DNA from: Otatea glauca
Taxonomy: Eukaryota > Streptophyta > Magnoliopsida > Poales > Poaceae
Direction of reading: 5' to 3'
DNA: 64,000 nt
Assembly (NCBI GenBank): GCA_036346275.1
Contig: CM070728.1
Coordinates: forward strand, 22,778,723 to 22,842,722
Each line of letters starts with the position of its first letter. The stretch's first letter is position 1. The notes under the pieces were generated by a model that was not told the DNA's origin, searched no databases, and saw only the letters and a list, made by a program, of their open reading frames with translations. Of this stretch, positions 53,377 through 64,000 are shown piece by piece. Both the position numbers and the translations under genes were made by a program.

Positions 53377-56300
53377 TGGATCAGCCGGTCAATGCAAAGT
53401 CCTGTACAATGGTAAAAGACGTCTCTTGAGAAGCAAAAGCGTATTTGAGAATTTAGTTTGATTTTCATTAACCGAGATGATTCAAATGCTTATAGATTTT
53501 GCATTATAAATCCGAATTGGGTGAAATCAATTTCTATATTCATGTAAAATCAAGAAATTTCATAATATGCAATAATATTTCAAAAATTATTACTGGGTGA
53601 ATTTTAAATCCAAATTTAAAGAAAAGACTAAAAGAAGTGCTACATATTAAAATGTTGTAAACAAACTTAAAAATGAATGGAACCAATTTTAGTGAAATAC
53701 TCATGTTTCCAGAAGTTCAAATATATAAAAATATTTAATTTTCACTTATGTTTGAATTACTTTCTAATAAAGATTGTTTTCAATGCACTAGACATTCAAA
53801 TAAACATAATTTGAATAAAAGAAATATGGAATAAGTAAAATTTAGTTTCTAAATATTAGCATGGCAGAATAATACCTTAATTTGCCAAAATAATTGATAA
53901 ATGAACTTGATTTGAGTTAACTTGAAATGAATGAAATAGCTTAAACATAAAAATGTATATGTACATGCATATAGAATCAAATAGTCAATAGAGAGATCAA
54001 ATGAATTCAAATAATCACCAAGTCAGTTTTGTTATATTCCTAACATTACGAGGATCTCAAATATATAATAATATTTAAAGTTTACTACATAAAACAGTAA
54101 ATGTTTAATAGTCAAAGTGTTAATACTTGCATAATTTGAATAGCTATAACTTTCACAAATAAACTTCAAATTTAACGAAACCAAATCCTATAGCTCTGAA
54201 AAATAGTACTCTTGCTGATTAGGCAAAAATATCTTATGTTTGTGCTTGGTTGAAATAAAATAATGTTAAACCATAATGATCGTTTATAGGAAAAACATCG
54301 CGGATAAAGGCCAATTGTTCGCGAAACCAACTTTAAATCACTTCTAATGTCATGCCCTGTTAATGCCCGAAAAATGAGTAGATTATCCTAAGCGGTGTAG
54401 TCGCCATCTTGTATCAAAAACTGAATCCTTAGCGGGTAGTAAATTGAACCCTCAAGCTTTTTCATCGATCCGTAGAACCTCTCGTCTAAATGGAAAAAAC
54501 TATGGAAATTAGTTTAGAAATGATAATTGGGATATGTACTATCATATTTTAAAAAAATATTTTATTTACAACTTACATTTCAATTAAATCTTGCTAGTTG
54601 ATACCCCTAAAAATTATGGTTGTCGTAACTTTTAATATCACATAAGCGTTTTCAGCTATGAAGTTAATGTCTCATCTAAACACTAAAATGTATGAAATCA
54701 GCCTAGATAAGTTCTTCAAAGTGTATGCTATCCAATTCCGAAGAAATAATTTTGTTTCGTCATGTTTTGCATATAAACTTTAGTAATCAAATAACCCTTA
54801 GTTTTATGTTTAATGCACCTTACAAATTGAATAAGTGAGCTTTGTTTTAATGAAGAAGTTTGTAGTTAATATATTTGTATCACCAGAACTTTCTTAAAAA
54901 CCATAAATTAATCTAGTAACCTAGATTAATAGATCCAACTTATTCGAAAACCCTTCGTATGCAAATCATTTAAGGTTAAGTGCTATTAGCATAACCGCTT
55001 TAACTAGTGTTTTAATTCTTCTAATCTAAATAATTTTAGCATCTATAATTCAAAGTTTTAAATACTAAAATTCATAATTTTAGCCTCTTGAATTCGTAAA
55101 TCAAGAATAGATAATCTATCAGAGGAAACCATGTTTTGCTCATCATCAAAGCCATTAAGTTTAAGAATAATGAAATTACTTAAATAATTCAAACTCTAAA
55201 GTGTTCCTGTTTTCTGCAATGAATCTTTATTTGATTTTCTGTCTGTTTTCTTTTGCCCTTATTGAAGTTTCTTATTAGCTATATTTTCCGATCGATCAAC
55301 GTGTAGAATCCGACGTCCCTTGCCTCCGTCAGCTGTGATCGCGTCTTCGTCGTAAACGATATATAAGCAAGGCAAGCACCCCCTTTGACCATTTTGATCC
55401 CAGAATTTAATTTTCATTGTTTATTAAAATGTTTTATGCATACGTTTACTTTCTGTAAATTGCTATTTTGTGGTACTGGTAGTTATACCTGTTGTCTCAT
55501 GAAACTTCCTTGATAAGTATGGATATGTGTACCTTGATAACCATAGATTGAGCTTAGACAATTACTTAATGTCATTGTGGGTATATGCGATTACTTCTAT
55601 CCATGCTTAGCCATGCTTTTAGAACAAATGAGAATGATGATCGGATCAAAAGTTGTTTCGAAGAAATGGAAAATGTTGGAAATAAAGTGTTGGTTATGGG
55701 TATTTTGATTAAAACCCAAAATAAAACTATGGTTTTGATCTGGCGATTATTGGCAATAGCCGGAGGTGCAGAGGATTTGCACGTAGTGTAGGGTGGAGTA
55801 TCGCCAGTGTCGGATTAAGGACCGAGCAATGGGACACTATAGATCCAAGAATTTCGTACAACCACGAGGGCTTGTATGGGCGGGTCTTAGCCTATTAAGT
55901 TGTTTAGGTGTGGCTTTGCATCTAAGGAAGGCGGGAGATTGCACAGCATTACGGTTTGGTCATGCGTAGGGGGTCTACTTACCAATGCAGCGGTACGCGC
56001 CTTGCCGTGGACGTAAACGTGGTGTTGGGTGTGATGTGAAAGGAACCACGTCTTGGGTGAGTGTTTACATTTTTCATGGCGAGGCCAAGCGTCCCGGCTG
56101 GTTCAAAGCCACATCTAGATAATGTAACGGCTCTGTATGATCTCCTTGCCGACACACCAAAGGAAGTGTGTTAATTGATCTGGCAAAAGAGGTTGATCAT
56201 TCCTTATGGGTAAAGCTGTACACCTCTGCAGAGTGTAAATCTAATTAATTAGCCGTGTCCGCGGTCAAGGACACTTGGTGAAGTCATTCCAATGTTAGTC

Positions 56301-56379
56301 TTTTGTATTTCCAAAAATTGGGTTTTGGTTTGGAACTTGTTTAGCAGCTTTTGCTTTATGTCGAAGGATCGACATTGTT
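53377..56379 (+). mobile_element. LTR B1, 3' part
   Basis: From about 53436 (AAAGCGTATTT) it matches B2 from about 58370: the AATATGCAATAATATTT region, the GTGTAG/CCGACG block (55300), CAAGGCAAGCACC (about 55366), GGCAATAGCCGGAGGTGCA (55753), GTGTCGGATTAAGGACCGAG and hairpins to 56274. The GC-rich promoter block corresponding to about 57140-58300 of B2 is missing, lost with the junction at 53377. B2 interrupts it at 56380. Confidence 0.75.
55766..56274 (+). other. Hairpins H1-H5 in LTR B1
   Basis: GTGCA-GAGGATT-TGCAC (55766-55782), ACACAC-CAAAGGAA-GTGTGT (56152-56171), CTCTGCAGAG (56224-56233), CTAATTAATTAG (56241-56252) and GTGTCC-GCGGTCAA-GGACAC (56255-56274). H4 differs from the other copies by two changes that keep the palindrome. 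Confidence 0.65.
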
Positions 56380-57572
56380 TGTAACAGCCTGAAAAGGAAA
56401 AACAGTAGACAATAAAATGGAAATGAATATTTTGGATTAAAGTATATTTATTTCTGGATTTTCTTGATGTTATTGGTTTTATTGGATTTTCTTGAATTTA
56501 TGTTTTGTATGAAAAGTCCAACAAATAGAATTACTAAATGGAAAATGATAAAAAGGTAAAAGTAAAAATAAGAAAAATTACCATTTGACCATGACCAACC
56601 TGGTAAGCCAGTAAAAATGCTTAGTAAAAATCTTTGGTGCTGATTTGGAGCAAGAATAAATATCTTAATTCTCTCTTTTGACTAGAAACAGTAAAGTTTG
56701 AATTAATTAAAAATAATCGAAGTTGGTCAGGAGCCACAAAAAATTACCAAAGAACCCTTAGAGCAGTAGTTACATCTGGTAAAAATCTCAGCAATTTATC
56801 ATGTCGGCAAAGCCTCCTAAAAATTCAAAAACAGAGACTATTAAAAACAAGAAATCTTCATGTCAGAATTTTTATAAAATATTCAATTGAGTTATTGACT
56901 TGAAATTTTTATGGGGACATAAATATGACTTAATGAACCTCCATAAAAAGTTTGGGAAATAATTAATTATTTTTACACTTCTAAATAAATAGATTTCCGA
57001 AATTCAATTTCTGTACCCGTCCACAGTGTCAGAATTTTTATAATTTAACCATAATGCATTTTACTCTGAAAATTTAACTGGACGCTAAGGACTACCAGAT
57101 AAACCCATTCAAAAAGTTTGGAAAATTTTCAAAGTGATTTGACGGCCGTTTTAATGGTCACATGGAGCATGTCTCGGCTGTGATTGTCCTTGGAATTGTT
57201 TTCTCTCTCGACTCATGGGCCGCTCCTTTTCCGTAACCGTGCGCTGGCAGTAACGGAAACCGCTCACTCGCCGACCGGTGGCCCAGGACCCACCCGTCGA
57301 CCTCGATCTCGCTGCCTCCTCTCTTCCTCCCCTCTCGCCCGAGACCGGCTCGACCCTCTCCCGATCCTTCGCCGACCTCGCCGATTCAACGCTGGCCGGC
57401 ACGTCGCCTCTACTTGACCCTGCCACGTCCATCCTCGAGACTCGTCGCCATTCCTGCCGTCCTTGCGTTATCACCTTGCGGCGAGAGACGCTGCGCCATT
57501 TCACCGAAAGCGCGAGAACCAAGCCGTTCTTTTCACCTCCGTTCAAACCACCGTGAATTCGTCATTCTTGAC

Positions 57573-57580
57573 TATAAATA
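57573..57580 (+). promoter_or_regulatory. TATA box of LTR B2
   Basis: TATAAATA after GTCATTCTTGAC, 1.19 kb into the LTR; the same octamer and offset occur in B3 on the minus strand. Confidence 0.65.
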
Positions 57581-59887
57581 GCTCTTGTACATCGCATTGG
57601 ACCTCCCCTTCTTCTCATTCACTCCCGAACCAACAATCAAACCGTAGCTCCCTTTCGCCGTTTACGCGGAAAAACCAAAAATGGAGAGGCATCGCAATTG
57701 AGCCAAACCGTAAGTCTCAATCCAATTCTTTGCAACCGAGGCATCTTTGGGCATCGTTGAGTCCATACTACCCATCAATTTCAGCTTTCTTCTGGCGATC
57801 AATTGCCACCATGCGCGTCTTCTTCTCCGCGACGGCCACCGGTGTCAAGCCTCCTGACCCTTCTCGACCTCCCGTCGGGTAAAATGGGTGCGCGCCACCA
57901 TCAAGCTCACAATGGAACCGATCAACCCTAGGAACCGCCAAAACTCCGGCGCGCTTGTCGCCGTTAGCGCCGCCGCCCTCTCCGGTGGCGACCTACCTTC
58001 CGCCACTTCGACGAATGGGTAGCGTCCTAGGACCGCCTTGGCACGCTGGTGTCTTTGGTGGTTCTACCCATTCGCCGCGTCGGACTTAGTTCGTCGGCGG
58101 CGAGCCTTGGACCAAACGCTCGCTTGGTCGTGGCGGGTGGGTATCATTGTCGATCACCGGTGGGATTACGCGCGCGTCACGTGTCGCGACAAGCTGGGGC
58201 CCGTGGTCGATCGCTCGATGGTCTCGCGCTGTCGGTATCGGTCCATGGCGGGTGGGCTACGGCCGTCACCATGAAGTCACACCAGCGTGATCGTGTGGCG
58301 GGACCAACTTGTCGATGGGCGGGCGATTTGAATTCGCCACGCAGCGCTAGGAAGCGTTTCGTGATTCCAAAGCGTATTTCAATTTCGATAAATTTGGAAA
58401 AACCGCATAGATTCAAATGCCCATAACTTTTGAACCATCCGCCAAAAATAGTGAAACCAATTTCTAAATTCATGAAAAATTCCGTAGATTCAGAATATGC
58501 AAAAATATTTTGAAGATCATCTCTGGAAAATTTTGAAATTCAAATTCGAGTTAAAAGGCTAGAGATATGCTCTATACAAAATTTACGTAAATAAACTTGG
58601 AAATTTATGAAACTAATTTTTCTAGAATCCTTATATTACAGGAACCCAGATATACAAGGATATTTAATTTTCATGCTTATATGAATTACTTTTATTTAGG
58701 CTTTGTTTCAATACACTAGCAATTCAAATATGTATAATTGTACTAAAAAGAAATTTAAAAGAAACAAAGTTAATTATAAATACTAGGATGGCAGTAGCAT
58801 AGTTGAGTTTGATTAAATAGGAATTTTGGGTTGAATTAACTTTAAGCTATGTAATCATTATTGTGCCAAATGCACTCACACATATATATGTATATATATA
58901 TGTGCTTTGTAAATTAAATAGCTAAAATCTAGTTTATTTGATTCAAGCCATGAACAGCCTAACAACCTATTTGGATAAGGAATTCGTAGTTAATAAATTT
59001 GTATCACGAGAACCTTCTCAAAAATCAAGAATAAATCTAATTAGCTAGCTACCGGTTATACATTATTTAAAACCTTTTCTATGCAAATCACTTAGGGTTA
59101 AGTGTTTAGCGTAACCCTTAATTAGTGTCTAATCCTTTTAATTCAAATAATTTTAGCATCTATAATTGAAGTCATAAATACTAGAATTCACAATTTTAGC
59201 CTCTTGAATTAAGTAAATCCCAAGCTATTAATCGTAAAAGAAACCATGTCGATCATTTCACAAAAGTATTAACATTCGGTGTACAATTATTTACTTGCGG
59301 AATCTAAAAAAATCATATTCTTAATCCTCAAAAGGACAACCTGTTTTCTGCTTTTTCTTTATTTGACTTATTATCATCTTCTTTTCGTCCTTTTCCGAAT
59401 TTGGATATTTTACTATTTTTCCCGCTTGATCGTCGTGTAGAGACCGACGCGTCATCGAAGAGGAAGACGCGCCATCGCCGATCCAGATCTGAGTTAGGCA
59501 GTGAGTCGCAAGGCAAGCACCTCCTTGAACATGTTGAACCCAATAATTTACCTACTCTATGTTGTTTTTGCTTATATACAAGTGCATCGGATAGTTCTCC
59601 TAAAAGCGCTAATTTGGGTTAGAACTGTAGTTAATCCTGTATATTATGGTTTGCCTCAATTTGTATGAACATGTGAACCTTGTAAGCCTTAGTCGGATAG
59701 CTAGACAATGTTTAATGTCATTTTGGGTATAACCGCTAGCATAAAATATCCGCTTAAGTCGTTGATCGTGTGTCATTCTTTTCAGCGTATGTATGATCCT
59801 CATTTGGGAAAATGTTGCTAGTACTTGGATTAAAAACCAAAAATAAAACTATGGTTTTGATGCGGCGATTATTGGCAATAGCCGGAG

Positions 59888-60394
59888 GTGCAGAGGATTT
59901 GCACGTGGCGTAGGGTGGAGTATCGCTGTGTCGGATTAAGGACCGAGCAATGGGGCCTTCTCGATCCAAGAATTTCGTACAACCACGAGGGCTTGTATGG
60001 GCGGGTCTTAGCCTATTAAGTTATTTAGGTGTGGCTTTGCATCTAAGGAAGGCGGGAGTTATGCACGGGCATTCCGGTTTGGTCTGTCTGTGGGGTTTAC
60101 TTACCAATGCAGCGGTGTACGCCTTGCCAGTGATGCGAAACGTGGTGTTGGGTGTGATGTGAAAGGAGCCACGTCTTGGGTGAGTGTTTACATTTCCATG
60201 GCGAGGTCAAGCGTCCCGGCTGGTTCAAAGCCACATCTAGATAATGTAACGGCTCAGTATGATCTCCTTGCCGACACACCAAAGGAAGTGTGTAAGCGGC
60301 ACAGCAAAAGAGGTTGATCATTCCTTGTGGGTAAAGTGTACACCTCTGCAGAGTGTAAATCTAATCGATTAGCCGTGTCCACGGTTATGGACAC
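59888..60394 (+). other. Hairpins H1-H5 in LTR B2
   Basis: GTGCA-GAGGATT-TGCAC (59888-59904), ACACAC-CAAAGGAA-GTGTGT (60274-60293), CTCTGCAGAG (60344-60353), CTAATCGATTAG (60361-60372) and GTGTCC-ACGGTTAT-GGACAC (60375-60394). Confidence 0.65.
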
Positions 60395-60711
60395 TTGGTG
60401 AAGTCATTCCAATGTTAGAATGTTTTGGTACTTTTCTGGAAAAACTGGGTTTGAAAAGGAAACCATTTTGCACATAGCTTTTTGGGTCAAAGGACAGACT
60501 CAGGGGATCTTTCTGATCGGGTAGGTGGGTTGAAGGACTTAGTTATTTGGTTATCACTTTATATTCCAATTGCTCATTTGAAAATGCGATGTTTCAATCT
60601 ATTATGTCATACTTTTTAAATGTTTATGCTCTTGCAAAATAACCTTAAACCTGCCTTGTTTAGCTTTGCATAATTACTTAAATGCATCGCCAAACACTAT
60701 AAGTCTTCTTT

Positions 60712-60727
60712 GAGTACCAAAGTACTC
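60712..60727 (+). other. Hairpin H6 in LTR B2
   Basis: GAGTAC-CAAA-GTACTC, perfect 6-bp stem, followed by AATCTTGCAT. Confidence 0.65.
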
Positions 60728-61074
60728 AATCTTGCATCTATTTGTCTCGGAGGACGAAGCACTGCGAAGCGTCAAGCGACTTTTACTTTCACGCAGGTGC
60801 GAAACTTTTGACGACGAGTTTCCCTAGGTTTGCCAAGTCGGTTGCCCGAGGTTAGCGGGCAAACCACGTGGCTTTGGAGTTTTAATTTCCTCTATTTTTC
60901 CATTGTTGTAAGAATTTAACTCTGTATAATTATTCCGCTTGTAATATATGCTGTCAAATATTTATCTTGTGGTTGTGATATGAATGTTGTAAACATGTGA
61001 GTGCTAGCCACCGATCATGGGACTAATACGGTAATCACATGGAGGTTCTGTTTGCAAAAGCGGGTCTCACAGCG

Positions 61075-61087
61075 TTAGTATCGAGCC
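61075..61087 (+). promoter_or_regulatory. Primer binding site of element B2
   Basis: TTAGTATCGAGCC starts 4 bp after the LTR. It differs from TTGGTATCAGAGCC by one substitution and a missing base at the CAG, the same CAG-to-CG loss as at 43266. Confidence 0.65.
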
Positions 61088-61275
61088 ACACTTGATTGTA
61101 GGAAGCCTTGGGTGAAGGGCGTTAGATATTAGAATGAAAACTTAATTTGAGGAATAAACCAAACTCTACTGCTACTAATAATGAACTTTAGCATATATGC
61201 TAATTTTCTTATTTGTGGTCTCTTAGCTATTCATAAATAATTATTATTAATCTCTTCTTTTACATTATTTTGTAG

Positions 61276-61800
61276 ATGGCACGTTATGTACCCTGCCATG
61301 AGTCGGTCACTCGAGCTAGGTGGGATGATGGGGTACTACATCATCTGTTAAAGGATTGTCATTACGAGAGTGTTAGAGATATGTGGTGTTCCAAGCATAC
61401 CGAGCTCGGAGACTAAGGAATATGCTACTAGAGTCTTTATACCTCCAAGACCGGCGTTTAATGAGGGTGAAAGGACTTTTGAAGGTATGGATCATCCATC
61501 GATGCTTGATGAATGAAGCTGCTTATCGAGCCATGATCCACCTCCGTCATGTGATCGGACACGGATCACGCATATCGCTATCTTCCTGGAAGACCCCCAG
61601 TTGGAGATAATGTATATAGGGACCACACTAGAGTTAGAAATAATGGTCTTAGGGTTATGTTGAATTTTGTAAATAAGCTAGACAGGCACTATGTGCAGTT
61701 AGCGCAGGAGCTGTTAGAGACTCGACGACGGATGGCATTCCTCGAAGCCCGCTTGGCCCCGTGCGTAGCAAGAGGTACAATACCACGCGGTGCTAAGTGA
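61276..61800 (+). pseudogene. Pre-gag ORF (orf0-like) of element B2, frameshifted
   Basis: ATG at 61276 opens MARYVPCHESVTRARWDDGV and LLKDCHYESV. A shift leads to VVFQAYRARRLRNMLLES (about 61384), then to TFEGMDHPSM, AAYRAMIHLRHVIGHGS, RPPVGDNVYRDHTRVRNN and VMLNFVNKLDRHYVQLAQEL. The frame ends RRRMAFLEARLAPCVARGTI... and a TGA at 61798-61800. Its segments match those of the A element's pre-gag ORF at 43536 in order. Shifts are few, so the intact ancestor had about 175-190 residues. The product is unknown; the middle has a coiled-coil-like, charged stretch. Confidence 0.65.
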
Positions 61801-62937
61801 GGGACTTCCCAAATCCCATCCGCTGCGCTCTCCGCTGACTCCTATGTACCCACACAGGTGTGCCCGGAGGAGCAGAATGTCTGCATAGGTAGTTGCCCGC
61901 GCCTTATTAATGATAAGGGCATAAATCCCCGTAGCACTTGTGAATTTCAGCCTGAAGCCCCTCGAGTGTATAGGCGTAGAGCCTACACCGCTAGGACTTT
62001 AGATGGGATAGAATAGGTAGGAGTGCATGGATGTGACAGCCGTTGTAAATATGGGACGTGTGAAATAAATAAAGTGGTACTTTTGTTGTGAGTAAATGTG
62101 GAATTAGTTAAATTAAGATTGAGAACCATGTAATAAAGAATAATATAGGGACAACTTAGTTCATAAGAATTGTAAGGGCGAAGAATATAAGAATGGTGAG
62201 ATAAAAGTAACCCATGCAAAAGTAGCGTAATTCTTGTTTCCTTGTTACTACTGGCACTCTATTAATGCTAATCTGTCTTGCTTTAAAATTTGGATGACCA
62301 ACCCTCTCGGTTGGGCAGCTATAGCTAGGACTTAACGAGAAAATTATGGGCAAGAAAAGCATTGCCCTATGCTCACAGATTAGCGAGATAGTTAATGGAT
62401 TCAAAGTGTATGCGCGCTATTACTATAAGAGAGAGCGTCGCGTGCGCCATCAAGTTAAGCATTTTAGTTCAAATAGAGTCCAAGCCATCCAAGAGACAAG
62501 TCGTAAGTGGCAAGAAAGATTTGTCAAGTGCATCAAGTGGAGATGGGAGCATCGTGCGCTCATATGAAGCGCGTATAGTTGGCCAAGATATCGAATCGGG
62601 ACCTAGGAGACGCAGAAGCGAAATAGACGGGAGTATCTCGTCGGTTTCGCCGTGAGAATCCGAGCCGCTTCCGAGCCCTCCGATTCGGGAGTAGTTGTGA
62701 CGTCGGATCGCCATCACCGCCTCAGGGAATGGTAGCGGATAGGTTCCTCCCTAGAAACTTATGCTATAATAGTATATTGTAAAGTAGTTGGTATGTGTAT
62801 GTATCCTAATAGTTGCATGAAATGCTTTTGGTATTGTAAGTTTTTCTAAATTGTATCTACATTACATGAATAATAATAATGGATTTTCCTCGCAAATTGT
62901 AACTATGGGGTGAAAATTTTGATGAGAAAATCCTAAA

Positions 62938-62971
<34 letters not shown>

Positions 62972-63085
62972 TGATGATGGAGCAATAAATAAAATGTCAA
63001 ATGAGGCGATGGGAAACTAAGAACTTTAGAGCAAATACGTCTGGGTACATTTGAAATTTTACTCTAAGTTTTGTCGCGTACTAAA
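61801..63085 (+). other. Spacer between pre-gag ORF and gag in B2
   Basis: It holds short frames only (for example 62346-62567 and 62395-62655, rich in Arg, Lys and Ser) with no domain I recognise, then an AT-rich part with an AAT microsatellite at 62938-62963. It is far longer than the 285-bp spacer of A, so an insertion or a lost additional ORF is possible. Confidence 0.45.
62938..62963. repeat. AAT microsatellite
   Basis: About eight AAT repeats followed by an A run, in the spacer upstream of gag. Confidence 0.85.
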
Positions 63086-64000
63086 ATGGTGCGATTTGAG
63101 GATGAGGCCAACCAGTCACTCAATCGGATCACGAAGGCGATGCACCGCAGATACTTGCGATCCCAGGCGAGTGTCTCAACGTCTGCACAACCTAATCCTC
63201 AACATCCTCGCAACAAGAGCCTCGACATCTCGAGCAGCCCGCCAAGATGCCCCTATTCCATCTCTGCTGGGGATGAAGTTCACGAGCAGTGCCTCCACCA
63301 CCTACCATGACTCAAGTGCTAGCCCTAATTGAACAAGGGAGGCGGCGAATACCACGACATTGCAGCAGATAGCCCGAACACTGCAGCTCGTGGTGTTGCC
63401 CGTGGAGAAATGGTGGGGCTCGCAAGTGTCCAAGTTGAATGAGTTCTTAAGGATCGACCACCGTTTTCTCCCCTTCTGCGAACCTCTTGATGCGGATGTG
63501 GTTGCGGGCTGTGGAAAACAAGTTAGATATTGCTCGGTGTGATGAGAGGAGAAGGTCCTATATGCCTCTTATCGATTTGCAAGGCTGCGGCCGTTTGGTG
63601 GGAGAACTACCAGCGGTGCTACGGAAGGGCGGGTGGTCCTATGGCACGAGTTTAGAGTCTGCATTCCGTCGCACACACATTCCAAACCAGTGTGATTGAA
63701 GTGAAAAGAGGGAGTTTCTTGACCTTAAGCAAGGATCAATGAGCGGTGATGGAGTATCCGCACCGCTTCAATCATTTGTCGCGATATGCCACTTATGAAG
63801 TAGCCGATGAGGCAAGAAGGATTGAGAGGTTTAGGAAAATCTAAATGAAGAGATCAAGTGGGCTTTAATTGCCCAAGACATTGACGACTTCAAGCTTTGG
63901 TGGACAAGGCCGTAAGAGTGGAGCATGGCGATCGCGATGTGATGGAGAGCCGCATAGCGCAAGTGGCTTGCACGTAGCTCATCCGAGCTGGATCATCTAG
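63086..64000 (+). pseudogene. Gypsy gag of element B2, frameshifted and cut by the window end
   Basis: ATG at 63086 opens MVRFEDEANQSLNRITKAMH. After shifts, the gag core appears in pieces: WLRAVENKLDIARCDE (about 63497), an AAVWWEN-like motif (about 63590), FRRTHIPNQ (about 63664), KREFLDLKQGSMS and RYATYEVADEARRIERF (about 63780). These match the A-element gag (45000-45330) residue for residue at many places, showing relatedness. Several single-base shifts break it, and the remainder lies outside the window. Confidence 0.8.

Larger units (their letters stand above)
56380..61071 (+). mobile_element. LTR B2 (5' LTR of a second B element)
   Basis: This 4,692-bp LTR starts TGTAACAGCC and ends GGGTCTCACA, followed by a primer site. 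It has the family plan: AT-rich head, GC-rich block (about 57140-58330) with TATAAATA at 57573, then AT-rich sequence and hairpins H1-H6. The same plan and termini define B3, and it is inserted into LTR B1. Its 3' partner is beyond the window. Confidence 0.88.

Overview
The window looks like transposable-element-rich DNA from a grass (Poaceae, probably a rice-like genome). I base this on Gypsy elements with very long LTRs and a chromodomain, which recall the rice RIRE3/RIRE8 (Tekay/Del) group, on a Tork-type Copia element, on a Tourist-type MITE with TAA target duplications, and on a GRF-type zinc-finger pseudogene. No complete, clearly functional host gene is visible. There is no rRNA, tRNA or CRISPR array that I can support.

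Layout. About 1-11108 is a stack of decayed LTR elements: AT-rich DNA resembling the 3' end of a Copia element, then the 3' end of a Gypsy pol with its LTR (family C, 2562-5813 plus 10405-10629). That LTR is split by a solo LTR of family B in minus orientation (5814-10399, target duplication ATTAT). A Copia-like LTR tail follows (to 11108). A degenerate Copia element with gag, protease, integrase, RT and RNase H occupies 11286-17415. From 17416 to 34384 the DNA is mostly AT-rich and low-copy-looking. It holds a MITE, a MULE-like foldback element (27319-28264), two sets of direct duplications, a possible 5' gene fragment on the minus strand (23182-24303), and a broken GRF zinc-finger gene on the minus strand with a TATA box and promoter minisatellite (33108-34204).

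From 34385 to the end the window is almost entirely long-LTR Gypsy DNA. There is a solo LTR of family A (34385-38412, target duplication ATGGT). A family B LTR (B1) starts at 38575 and is interrupted at 39238 by a family A element (LTR, pre-gag ORF, gag-pol with chromodomain, LTR). That element runs on into a second primer site and leader before B1 resumes at about 53377. B1 is cut in turn at 56380 by a second family B element (B2), whose 5' LTR, pre-gag ORF and start of gag fill the rest.

The most interesting signal is in the LTRs. Families A and B, and partly C, share an ordered set of short hairpins and palindromes downstream of the LTR TATA box. Stem sequences co-vary between families in at least two hairpins, which points to a conserved RNA structure in the transcript leader/3' end. 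Families A and B also share a pre-gag ORF. Coding regions of A and B2 carry dense frameshifts, and small LTR differences often fall at CAG/CTG-type sites, so part of the damage may be base-calling error on methylated DNA and not true decay. I ran no alignments or database searches; family names come from motif recognition and memory.
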